From assembly GCA_016200765.1 (NCBI GenBank), contig JACQEC010000329.1, positions 1-7,348 of the forward strand: DNA of 7,348 nucleotides, written 5' to 3'. The notes under the pieces were generated by a model. That model was not told the origin of the DNA. It searched no databases and saw nothing but the letters and a program-made list of their open reading frames with translations. The DNA is from Chloroflexota bacterium. Its GTDB lineage: Bacteria; Chloroflexota; Anaerolineae; JACRMK01. Position 1 is the stretch's first letter. Each line of letters starts with the position of its first letter. Both the position numbers and the translations under genes were made by a program. Shown piece by piece: positions 1-6,348 of this stretch.

Positions 1-423
1 GACCTGTATATCGCGCTGGCGCGCGAGGTGTTGCGCGTGGCGACCTGCCCCCGAAGCGGTTCGGGGGTGAGCGGCGGCATCCAGCCAGAGGGGTTCAACG
101 GCTTTGCGCCCTCGGCGTTCATGCCGGGCGTTGACCCATCCCTCTCGGCGCGCTCGATAGACGAGATGGTGGCGTTCAACCGCAAGTCGGCCAAGACGCA
201 CAGCGGCATCTGGCGCGATCTGGCGGTGCGCAAGCGCAAGACGGAAGCCGACGCGCAACTCGGCCCGATTGTCGCGCTCGGCGCGGAGGCGGGCGTGCCC
301 GCGCCGCTGACCGCGCGGCTCATCGAGTTGATACACGATCTGGAGGACGGACGGCGCTCGCAGTCGCGGGAGACGCTTGATCTGCTTAACGCGAAACGCG
401 GAACGCACACGGAGGCATCATGA
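1..423 (+). CDS. Ketopantoate reductase family protein (PanE/ApbA), C-terminal part
   Basis: The frame is open from the first base, so this is the last 140 residues of a longer protein (family about 300 residues) whose NADP-binding Rossmann half lies outside the window. What remains is the all-helical ApbA C-terminal domain. The diagnostic stretch is FNRKSAKTHSGIWRDLAVRK at fragment residues 59-78, followed by KTEAD at 80-84, where the Glu is the likely equivalent of the family's catalytic Glu. Known members reduce 2-dehydropantoate to pantoate with NADPH, but many paralogues of this subtype have no assigned substrate, so true PanE activity is not established. Fragment residues 16-25 (CPRSGSGVSG), encoded over an 8-bp-stem hairpin, look like extra sequence where I expect a short turn. 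The stop overlaps the next start (ATGA), indicating co-translation with the dehydrogenase. Confidence 0.85.
   Translation, partial: DLYIALAREVLRVATCPRSGSGVSGGIQPEGFNGFAPSAFMPGVDPSLSARSIDEMVAFNRKSAKTHSGIWRDLAVRKRKTEADAQLGPIVALGAEAGVPAPLTARLIELIHDLEDGRRSQSRETLDLLNAKRGTHTEAS
48..67. repeat. Perfect hairpin inside the ketopantoate reductase gene
   Basis: CCCCCGAA (48-55), loop GCGG (56-59) and TTCGGGGG (60-67) form an 8-bp perfect stem, extendable by G-T wobbles at 47/68 and 46/69. It lies wholly in the coding sequence and encodes Pro/Arg/Ser/Gly-rich residues that do not fit the surrounding ApbA-type sequence. The inverted repeat is seen directly; that it is an inserted repeat unit is inference. 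Confidence 0.6.
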
Positions 424-1187
424 ACATTGACTTCAACGGCAGAACGGTTATCGTCACCGGCGCGGCGCACGGGTTCGGGCGGGCGATTGCGCTGGCTTTC
501 GCCCGGCGCGGCGCGAGCGTCTGGGCCAGCGACGTGCTGGCCGATGAACTGATCGAGACGCGCCAGTTATGCCTCGACGCCGGAGGGCGCTGTGAGGCGC
601 GCCTGATGGATGTGACCCGGCGCGAAGAGGTCTTCGAGTTTGTCGGCGACGTCATCTCAACCGATGGGCGCGTTGACGTGCTGGTGAACGATGCGGGGGG
701 CGTGCTGGGGCAGGTGGGACAGCCGCTGGAGCAGGTCACGCCCCAGCAGTGGCAGAGCATCTTCGACGTGAACGTGACCAGCGCGTTCACCTGCTCGCAA
801 GCCGTCGCGCCCGCGATGAAGGCCGCGCGCTACGGGCGCATCGTCAACATCTCCAGCGGCGCGGGGCTGGGCATCAGCCTGACCGGCATTCAGGCCTATG
901 CGTCGGCGAAGGCCGCGCAGATTGGCCTGACGCGCCAGCTGGCGCATGAACTGGGACCGTGGGGCATCACCGTCAACAACATCGCGCCGGGCTTCGTGCG
1001 CTCCAACCCGACCACCGAGCGCCAGTGGCAATCGTACGGCGAGGACGGCCAGCACGCGCTGGTCGAGCGCATCGCGCTGAAGCGGCTGGGCTCGGTGGAC
1101 GACATCGCCCATGGCGTGCTCTTCTTCGCGTCCGAGTACGCCGGATGGATCAGCGGGCAGGTGCTCTCTGTTGATGGAGGGAAGTAA
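420..1187 (+). CDS. Classical short-chain dehydrogenase/reductase (SDR)
   Basis: This is a complete 255-residue soluble SDR of the FabG-like classical type. The cofactor motif TGAAHGFG is at residues 13-20. Asp38 at the end of the second beta strand suggests preference for NAD(H) over NADP(H). DVNVTSAF supplies Asn118, NISSG supplies Ser146, and YASAK supplies Tyr160 and Lys164, so the Asn-Ser-Tyr-Lys tetrad is intact. PG at 190-191 and the SVDGGK ending are also typical. The usual NNAG motif reads NDAG (90-93), a mild deviation. The ATG at 420 is supported by GGAGG at 411-415 and by the 4-base overlap with the preceding reductase stop. The substrate cannot be read from the sequence. Pairing with a ketopantoate-reductase-like enzyme suggests a small-molecule hydroxyacid or sugar-acid pathway, which is inference only. 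No clear terminator follows; the 21 bases to the convergent gene's stop show no strong hairpin. Confidence 0.93.
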   Translation: MNIDFNGRTVIVTGAAHGFGRAIALAFARRGASVWASDVLADELIETRQLCLDAGGRCEARLMDVTRREEVFEFVGDVISTDGRVDVLVNDAGGVLGQVGQPLEQVTPQQWQSIFDVNVTSAFTCSQAVAPAMKAARYGRIVNISSGAGLGISLTGIQAYASAKAAQIGLTRQLAHELGPWGITVNNIAPGFVRSNPTTERQWQSYGEDGQHALVERIALKRLGSVDDIAHGVLFFASEYAGWISGQVLSVDGGK

Positions 1188-1208
1188 CCGCATCTTGCGA
1201 AAGTGAGA

Positions 1209-2369
1209 TTACGGGCCGGCTACGACACGGAAGGGCGAACTGCCGACGTGGACCGAGGTGATCAGCTTCAGCGTGTCCGCCGATAAGATGGTCAGCGTAT
1301 TCCCGTCGGGGTCGGTCAGCAGTAACTGCGTCCCATCGGGGCTAAGCGCCGCGCCAAAGAACCCGCCGCCGAGGTTGACGCGCGCCACCTCGTTGAAATT
1401 CTGCGTGTCCAGCACCGAGACCCCGCCCGTCGTGTCGCCTTGCGTCGCGATGTACAGGCGCAGGCCATCGGGCGAAACCACCAGTCCCCGCTCCGGCGTG
1501 CCTTCCCAATACGGCTTGCGCTCCAGCGCGATGCGCCGTACGACGTTGGTTCGCGTGTCAATCGCCCACAGCTCGCCGTTGCCGAGCCGGGGCACATAGA
1601 GCCACAGCCCATCGGGTGACAGCGTCATAAAGTATGCCGTGTAGCTCGCCCCCGACAGCAGGCGGTCAATCACCTTCCCGGCGCGCACATCCACCACCGC
1701 GAGGGAGCCGTCGCCGTGCCCGAGCACGTAGGCGAAGCGGCCAGTCGGCTCGACCTTGATGTCGTACGGGTTGATGCCAAGCGTGAACTCGTCGAGCGTG
1801 CCCTGCGTCGGCAGGTCAATCAGCTTCATCTGGCCGCCGGGGCTGGACACCAGCAGGGTGCGCCCATCGGCGCTCAGGCCCAGCTTGGCCAGCGTGAAAC
1901 CGGTTGGGACAAAATCTACGCGCTGTCCCCGCGCCGTGTCCACCACCGCCACCCCTTCATCCACCGCGCTATAGACGCGCCGCCCGTCCGGCGAGATCGC
2001 CAGCCCCCACGGGTTCTTGCCAACCGCAATACTGCGCTCCACCGAGTCGTTCTGCAGGGCGATGACCGACAGATCGCCGCCGAGCAGGTTGGCGATGTAG
2101 GCTTTGCCGCGCGGCGGGCTGGCCGTCGCGGCCAACTGGTCGCGGACGATGATCGTGCCCACGGCGGCGAGCAGGAGGACGGCGGCGGCGCTAGCGAACC
2201 CCGCCAGCAGGCCGAAACGGCGCGGCGCAAGAATGGACGGGCGTGACGGCTCGGCCTGCAAGGTCGCTCGCACGCGCGCCGCGATGTGTGGCGTTGGCGG
2301 GTAGGCGCGCTCGCGGCCCGCGCGGGTCAGGGCGTCTTCGAGTGGAGTAAATTCGTTATCCGATGGCAT
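1209..2369 (-). CDS. Membrane-anchored seven-bladed YVTN-type beta-propeller protein
   Basis: This is a 386-residue protein. Residues 1-50 are cytoplasmic, with LEDALTRAGRERAYPPTPHI at 10-29 followed by an amphipathic Arg/Ala helix. From memory, this PPTP-type leader is common in Chloroflexota and Actinobacteria proteins encoded beside ECF sigma factors, so an anti-sigma-like role is possible, but no zinc motif or neighbouring sigma gene is visible. Residues about 53-75 are one transmembrane helix. Residues 88-386 are seven repeats of about 40-45 residues, most ending in SPDG-like turns (126-129, 166-169, 207-210, 251-254, 299-302, 343-346), with V(V)D(T) strands as in YVTN/lactonase-like propellers; this gives one complete ring outside the membrane. 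Catalytic activity is not evident, so a binding or sensing role is more likely. The ATG at 2369 has only a weak upstream GGGA. The gene follows the aldo-keto reductase by 69 bases on the same strand. Confidence 0.85.
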   Translation of the reverse strand: MPSDNEFTPLEDALTRAGRERAYPPTPHIAARVRATLQAEPSRPSILAPRRFGLLAGFASAAAVLLLAAVGTIIVRDQLAATASPPRGKAYIANLLGGDLSVIALQNDSVERSIAVGKNPWGLAISPDGRRVYSAVDEGVAVVDTARGQRVDFVPTGFTLAKLGLSADGRTLLVSSPGGQMKLIDLPTQGTLDEFTLGINPYDIKVEPTGRFAYVLGHGDGSLAVVDVRAGKVIDRLLSGASYTAYFMTLSPDGLWLYVPRLGNGELWAIDTRTNVVRRIALERKPYWEGTPERGLVVSPDGLRLYIATQGDTTGGVSVLDTQNFNEVARVNLGGGFFGAALSPDGTQLLLTDPDGNTLTILSADTLKLITSVHVGSSPFRVVAGP

Positions 2370-2401
2370 CGTTTTTACAGTCCCGCATCATATACAACAC
2401 T

Positions 2402-2423
2402 CACGCGGCTTTGGTTCCGCGTG
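2402..2423 (-). other. Hairpin between the aldo-keto reductase and propeller genes
   Basis: CACGCGG (2402-2408) and CCGCGTG (2417-2423) form a perfect 7-bp stem around an 8-base loop. It lies just downstream of the aldo-keto reductase stop on the minus strand. The following bases (GTGTTGTATATGATG, minus strand) are not a T-run, so it is a poor intrinsic terminator; it may be an attenuator, an mRNA-stabilising stem or chance. The TATATGAT segment could be a -10-like element for the propeller gene, but no good -35 was seen. Confidence 0.35.
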
Positions 2424-2438
2424 TGCCGCCGAACCCCT

Positions 2439-3395
2439 CTACACGAGCGCGACCGGGTCACTGGCCTGATTCAGCGCGCGCACTTCATCATCGCTCAGCC
2501 GCCAGCCGATCGCCCCGGCGTTTTCCTGCGCCTGTTTCAGGTTCTTAACGCCCGGGATCGGCAGCGTGCCCTGGCAGATGGTCCAGTTGAGCGCAACCTG
2601 CGCTGGCGTCTTGCCGGAGTGCGCCTGCCCAATTTCGCGCAGCAAGCCGATCAGCGGTTGGATAAGGGCGAGATACTCGACCGGGTAGCGCCGCCCGCGC
2701 AGTCCGGGCACGGGATTCTGCGGCGTGTACTTGGCGCTCAACAGCCCCTTGGCCAGCGGGCTGTAGGCAATCAGCGTCACGCCGAGTTTCCGGCATTCGG
2801 CCAGCAAACCGCTTCGCTCCGGCTTGCGTTCCAGCAGGCTGTACTCAACCTGATTGGATGCGAGCGCGATGCCGCGCTGGGCGAGTGCGCTTTCGGCGCG
2901 GCGCATCTGATCAAGGTTGTAATTGGAAACGCCGACGGCGCGCGTGAGCCCGGCTTCGACGGCGTCGGCCAGCGCCGCCATTCGCGCTTCCACGGAAACC
3001 AGCCCCAACGGAAAGTGAATCTGGTACAGGTCTATCTGTTTCAGCCCCAACCGCTTTAGACTGCCGCGCAAGGCGCGCAGTAGATCCGCGCGCCGTAATC
3101 GCCATGGCAAGGGAACGAACTTGCTCGCCACGACCACGTTGGCCTCCGCTCCCATCGAGTGGATGAAGCGGCCCAACAGTCGCTCCGAGGTGTGCGGGCC
3201 ATAAATCTCGGCAGTGTCAAAGAAGTTGATGCCGGCCTGCACGCTGGCGCGAAACGCGTCTTGCACGTCGGCCTCGTGATAGTCCTGACCGTATCCCCAG
3301 AAGAACCGGTCTCCCCACTCCCACGTGCCGATGCCCAGCGGGCTAACGCGAACCTCGCTGCGGCCCAATGGGATAAGATCGAAACCCAAATTCAT
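2439..3395 (-). CDS. Aldo-keto reductase
   Basis: This is a complete 318-residue (alpha/beta)8-barrel oxidoreductase using NAD(P)H. The catalytic tetrad is visible: Asp60 in NFFDTAEIYG, Tyr65, Lys92 in VASKF and His127 in YQIHFP. Other family landmarks are GVSNYN (155-160), NQVEYSLLER (181-190), YSPLAKGLL (211-219) and the cofactor segment IPGVKNLKQAQEN (280-292). The N-terminal LGIGTWEWGDRFFWGYG resembles the plastid and cyanobacterial At1g06690-like/pyridoxal-reductase-like branch, but the substrate is not predictable here. The ATG at 3395 is supported by AAGGA (complement of 3404-3408), 8 bases upstream. Length and motifs indicate an intact enzyme. It sits between the TIG-domain relic and the propeller gene, all on the minus strand, and could be read from the promoter upstream of the surface-protein gene or from one of its own that I did not find. 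Confidence 0.93.
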   Translation of the reverse strand: MNLGFDLIPLGRSEVRVSPLGIGTWEWGDRFFWGYGQDYHEADVQDAFRASVQAGINFFDTAEIYGPHTSERLLGRFIHSMGAEANVVVASKFVPLPWRLRRADLLRALRGSLKRLGLKQIDLYQIHFPLGLVSVEARMAALADAVEAGLTRAVGVSNYNLDQMRRAESALAQRGIALASNQVEYSLLERKPERSGLLAECRKLGVTLIAYSPLAKGLLSAKYTPQNPVPGLRGRRYPVEYLALIQPLIGLLREIGQAHSGKTPAQVALNWTICQGTLPIPGVKNLKQAQENAGAIGWRLSDDEVRALNQASDPVALV

Positions 3396-3437
3396 GGGCG
3401 TGTTCCTTGCCTACCGCATGATCCCCGCAAAGTAGCG

Positions 3438-3577
3438 CTAACGGGTTGTGGCGTTGACGGCGCACAGTGCCGTGCCGGCCGCCGATTGACCGGCGGGGTT
3501 CGTGATCGTGACATGCTTCGAGCAAGCCGTCGCGCCCACGGTCTAGATGTTCAGCATGAGCGTGGTCGGCTGACGCG
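3438..3577 (-). pseudogene. Decayed TIG-domain fragment duplicated from the surface-protein gene
   Basis: Bases 3472-3569 align without gaps to 4238-4335 inside the surface-protein gene, with 14 mismatches in 98 positions by eye and an identical run of 21 bases. The minus-strand reading is PTTLMLNI, stop, then TVGATACSKHVTITNPAGQS and AAGTALCAVNATTR, ending at TAG (3438-3440). The intact counterpart is PTTVMLDISTVGATPGSKDV and onward to VSA at about residues 638-676. The in-frame TAG at 3543-3545 falls where the intact gene has a Ser codon, and a 1-base gap ends the similarity near 3570. There is no start codon or ribosome site. The fragment begins about 12 bases after the surface-protein stop, on the same strand, so it is a direct repeat: either the remnant of a second TIG domain or of a neighbouring paralogue. 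The rest of the 193-base gap (3396-3588) shows only the ribosome site of the next gene. Confidence 0.82.
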
Positions 3578-3588
3578 AATCCTTCCCC

Positions 3589-6246
3589 TTATCGCATCAG
3601 CGCTGGCACGTAGGTGCGATACAGCGGGGCCTGCGCCGCATACACCGTCAGGTGATCCAACACAGCCGTGAGCAGGTTGTTCACTACATCTACAACGCTG
3701 GTGGCTAGCTCAACCCATCCCGCCGTCGCACCATCATAATAGTACAGCTTCAAATCGGCTTCGTTAAGGATGCCTATGTCTTCGTCGCGATAGCGGACCG
3801 TGAGCGTGAACGGCAGCGCGAAGTTGGTCACCGGCACGCCGTTAGCGTCCACCGCCTCGATGGCAAACGGCTGAGCGAGGAAGCTGAAGTTGGTTGAAAT
3901 CACGGTGCTGGTCGTCAGTCCCACCGTGATGGTGACAGGCTGGGCGACCGCGCCCGCCGGGAATGCCAACGTGATCGTCGTCCCCGCGGTCTCGGTGATG
4001 GTGCCGCCCGAAGGCGGGATGACCATTGAGACCGGCGTTGGACTCGGTGTTGCGGTGGCGGTCGCTGTGCTGGTCGGTGTGCTGGTCGGTGTATGGGTCT
4101 GCGTTGCGGTCGCAGTCGGCGTACTGGTGGCTGTCTGCGTGGCCGTTGGCGTGGCGGTAGGTGTGCCGGTCGCCGTATTGGTTGGTGTTTGAGTGGCCGT
4201 CGCCGTCGCGACCGTCGCGCTGACGGTAAACAACCCAGTGCCGGTCGCCGCTTGACCGTCGGGGTTCGTGATCGTGACATCCTTCGAGCCCGGCGTTGCG
4301 CCCACCGTGGAGATGTCAAGCATGACCGTGGTCGGGTTGACGTAGGTCACACTGTTGACCTTGACGCCGCTGACCGTGGCCGTGATGTGATTGGTGAACC
4401 CTGCGCCCGGATCGTAGAAGCCCGACCCGCTCGCCGTGATGCCCGTGAGCGTCAGGCTGACGGAGGCGATGCCGCTCAGGACTGTGGTTATATTAACGCT
4501 GGCCGGCGTCGCGGGCGGCGGCGCGAGCAGTTTCACGACCTGCACGCCGTAGGAGTTGGTCGCGTTGCAGAACTCCTGTATCGTCCACATCGTCATGTCG
4601 TCGCTCGGGTCGAGGCTTGTGTACGAATAGTCGCCCCAGCGCCGCCCACCGGAACTGCCCGGATCGCTTGAGGGATTATAGGCCGTCGTGCTGGCCGTGT
4701 AGAGCACGAGCGACTGCATCGTGCCCGATGGGTCGCCAGCCAGCCGCCCGACGGTGCCGGCGTTGATGCGGTCGCTCGCGCCGGCACTGCTGAAGCCCAT
4801 CGCCACGTGTCCCTGACCGGAAACCATCACCGATGGAATCCAGTAACTGCGCGCGCTGGCCGTGCTGTCCCAGACCGTGCCCGATTGCGCCACCGACGGC
4901 GTGCTATCAAGATTTTGCAACTCGTACCAGCGCGAGCCGTTGCGGTCGCGAGTGGATGTGGCGACGCCGGAACTGTTGACGTTGATGTTGTGGGCGGTCC
5001 AGAGCCGGCCATTGCGGATGTGCGCCGCGAAGAGCCGGTCATCTATCGCGCTCAATTCGCCGTTAGAACCGCCTGTGTTGCCCAGATGCGGAACATTGTA
5101 CGGGTAGTCCGTTGAGGGGACGCCGACAGTCAGATTGCTGGATAGGGACGGCGTGCCGCCCGGGTCGCTGACGCGCCGCACATCCAACACGCCTAAGAAA
5201 CGGAAGTCCACGCCGATAAAGTAGCCCTGTGTGGCGTTGAGGTCGTAGTTATCCACGCCTTGGGGCGTGTAGAGCCCATTGGAATTACCATCAATCAGCC
5301 CGCGGAACGCAGTCACCACAATCGGTCCGCCGCTCAAGATCGAACTCTTCCGGACGACAAAGGCAGTTGTGTTCACGAAGTTGTTGGAAGAGTTAAACTG
5401 GTTGACCCCGATATAGAGCGCGTTCACGTCCACGCCGAGCGTCGGATAGTCGGCAAAGAGGCCGGTATCGCCGGGCGGCGAGGGCTGGTCTTGCTGGAAG
5501 TAGTAAAACGTCCAGAGCGTGCCGCCGCTGATCGTGCCGGTACTGCTGGTCGCCAGCAGGACGCGATTCGGCCCGGCGCCGGTGCCGCCCGGCACGTCAA
5601 TGATGATGACGATCCAGCGGCCCGACAGGCGGTCGTAGCGCACGCGCGGGTCGCTGGTGAAAGTGCCGCCGCTGCTGCTCTTGACCGACGCAAAGAAGTT
5701 ATCCATGCTCGTGTTGAGCACACTGTCGGTCGTGCCGCTCGTCTTGTTAAAAGTGACGATGCGCCCGTTGACCCCGACCAGAAACTGGGTCGGGCCAGCC
5801 GCGCCCATCGTGTCAGGCGGGAAGGAATTCGTCGGGTTGACGCCGCTAAGCGTCGCGCCGAGGAAGTTGGTGCTCAACGTCTGCGGGCTGGCCGGTGTCA
5901 CGCTGGAAGTCTCTTCCGGAAGCGCGGGCGGTGTCTGGGGCACGTCGGGCAGTGCAAGGGGCGACTGTTCAGATGGGCGTGGCCCGGTCAACGTCCGCCA
6001 GCCCAAGCGCGGCTCGGCGGGCTGTAATGGCGCGGCGCGCTCGCGCGCCATGATCTCGTCCACCGTTTCCGTGATGCCCGGCGCGCCCGCCCACGGCGTG
6101 CCCATGATGGAGTAGGCCAGCGCGTGCCGCGAGCCGCCGAGCGCGCCATAGACAGCGGCGATCAAGATGATGAACATGAGACGTTTGCGGGTGATGACCG
6201 CGTGTGGATCAACGGGGCGGGGCGAAGAGGAGTTGCGAGAGTTCAT
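3589..6246 (-). CDS. Exported beta-propeller/TIG/ZU5-like surface protein with Thr/Pro linker
   Basis: This is an 885-residue secreted protein of unknown function. A hydrophobic stretch (about 22-38) followed by ALA at 42-44 looks like a signal peptide with a type I cleavage site after Ala44. A Pro-rich spacer (about 70-125) follows. Residues about 126-575 are a beta-rich propeller-like domain with PPDTMGAAGPTQFLVGVNG (143-161), DPRVRYDRLSGRW (199-211) and RRWGDYSYTSLDPSDD (535-550), a pattern I know from uncharacterised exported bacterial proteins. A TIG/IPT-like immunoglobulin-fold domain (about 578-678) contains VNPTTVMLDIS and TITNPDGQAA. A low-complexity Thr/Pro/Ala linker spans 679-740. 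A ZU5-like domain starts with IPPSGGTITE (743-752) and has FPAGAVAQPVTITV (762-775). The chain ends in LYRTYVPALMR. The ATG at 6246 has AAGGA 5 bases upstream and a sigma70-like promoter. No enzymatic residues were recognised; adhesion or cell-surface binding is a plausible inference. Confidence 0.85.
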   Translation of the reverse strand: MNSRNSSSPRPVDPHAVITRKRLMFIILIAAVYGALGGSRHALAYSIMGTPWAGAPGITETVDEIMARERAAPLQPAEPRLGWRTLTGPRPSEQSPLALPDVPQTPPALPEETSSVTPASPQTLSTNFLGATLSGVNPTNSFPPDTMGAAGPTQFLVGVNGRIVTFNKTSGTTDSVLNTSMDNFFASVKSSSGGTFTSDPRVRYDRLSGRWIVIIIDVPGGTGAGPNRVLLATSSTGTISGGTLWTFYYFQQDQPSPPGDTGLFADYPTLGVDVNALYIGVNQFNSSNNFVNTTAFVVRKSSILSGGPIVVTAFRGLIDGNSNGLYTPQGVDNYDLNATQGYFIGVDFRFLGVLDVRRVSDPGGTPSLSSNLTVGVPSTDYPYNVPHLGNTGGSNGELSAIDDRLFAAHIRNGRLWTAHNINVNSSGVATSTRDRNGSRWYELQNLDSTPSVAQSGTVWDSTASARSYWIPSVMVSGQGHVAMGFSSAGASDRINAGTVGRLAGDPSGTMQSLVLYTASTTAYNPSSDPGSSGGRRWGDYSYTSLDPSDDMTMWTIQEFCNATNSYGVQVVKLLAPPPATPASVNITTVLSGIASVSLTLTGITASGSGFYDPGAGFTNHITATVSGVKVNSVTYVNPTTVMLDISTVGATPGSKDVTITNPDGQAATGTGLFTVSATVATATATQTPTNTATGTPTATPTATQTATSTPTATATQTHTPTSTPTSTATATATPSPTPVSMVIPPSGGTITETAGTTITLAFPAGAVAQPVTITVGLTTSTVISTNFSFLAQPFAIEAVDANGVPVTNFALPFTLTVRYRDEDIGILNEADLKLYYYDGATAGWVELATSVVDVVNNLLTAVLDHLTVYAAQAPLYRTYVPALMR
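4027..4212 (-). repeat. Low-complexity Thr/Pro/Ala linker-coding repeat
   Basis: This degenerate repeat encodes residues 679-740 of the surface protein, almost entirely Thr, Ala, Pro and Ser in TPT, TAT and TST units. It contains a perfect tandem duplication of the 12-mer TGCTGGTCGGTG at 4068-4079 and 4080-4091 (plus strand). Such linkers usually act as extended, possibly glycosylated stalks between folded extracellular domains. The tandem copies suggest length change by slippage. Confidence 0.8.
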
Positions 6247-6261
6247 AGGCTTCCTTATAAT
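6233..6261 (+). promoter_or_regulatory. Predicted sigma70-like promoter for the nitroreductase gene
   Basis: A consensus -10 TATAAT (6256-6261) is preceded by TTGCGA (6233-6238, 4 of 6 matches to TTGACA) with a 17-base spacer. Transcription would start near 6268, giving a leader of about 81 bases before the ATG at 6349. The -35 lies inside the first codons of the divergent gene. A perfect TATAAT is uncommon by chance in DNA this rich in G and C. Confidence 0.6.
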
Positions 6262-6296
6262 AACTGCGTTGCGCCGATAGGGCCGTATCTGGCAAA

Positions 6297-6325
6297 ATTG
6301 TACAACGAGACCGCCAATAATTCAA
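6297..6325 (-). promoter_or_regulatory. Predicted sigma70-like promoter for the surface-protein gene
   Basis: On the minus strand, TTGAAT (complement of 6320-6325, 4 of 6) and TACAAT (complement of 6297-6302, 5 of 6) are separated by 17 bases. The start would be near 6290, giving a leader of about 43 bases to the ATG at 6246. The TTGTACAA palindrome (6298-6305) overlaps the -10. The minus-strand TATTAT nearer the gene is too close to the ATG to be the main -10. Confidence 0.55.
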
Positions 6326-6335
6326 TCACTCACGC

Positions 6336-6341
6336 AAGGAG
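6336..6341 (+). promoter_or_regulatory. Ribosome binding site that fixes the nitroreductase start
   Basis: AAGGAG is 7 bases before the ATG at 6349. The reading frame is open further upstream, back to an ATG at 6124, but that extension runs antisense to the surface-protein gene and has no family similarity, so 6349 is the start. Confidence 0.85.
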
Positions 6342-6348
6342 CCGTCTG

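Noticed and set aside
386..1193. Two minus-strand open frames across the dehydrogenase gene
   Set aside because: They are shadows of a clear SDR in GC-rich DNA; their translations are Arg/Ala/Ser/Thr-rich without recognisable motifs.
1188..1208. Possible bidirectional terminator between the convergent genes
   Set aside because: The 21 bases contain no convincing stem and no T-run on either strand.
2286..3671. Long plus-strand open frames opposite the aldo-keto reductase and the TIG relic
   Set aside because: They are antisense to a complete enzyme gene with all catalytic residues. Similarity between the frame near 3480 and one near 4250 is explained by the duplicated TIG DNA.
4027..4212. 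CRISPR or other array reading of the short repeats
   Set aside because: The units are degenerate codon-level Thr/Pro repeats inside an open reading frame, with no spacers.
3890..6115. Plus-strand open frames opposite the surface-protein gene, including a Val/Gly-rich one
   Set aside because: The Val/Gly repeat is the complement of Thr/Pro codons in the linker; no start signals or family features were seen.
6298..6305. TTGTACAA palindrome as an operator
   Set aside because: It is only 8 bases and overlaps the predicted -10; it is too short to call a binding site.
6124..6348. Upstream extension of the nitroreductase frame to an ATG at 6124
   Set aside because: It is antisense to the surface-protein gene and crosses both predicted promoters; the AAGGAG-supported ATG at 6349 begins exactly at the family N-terminus.
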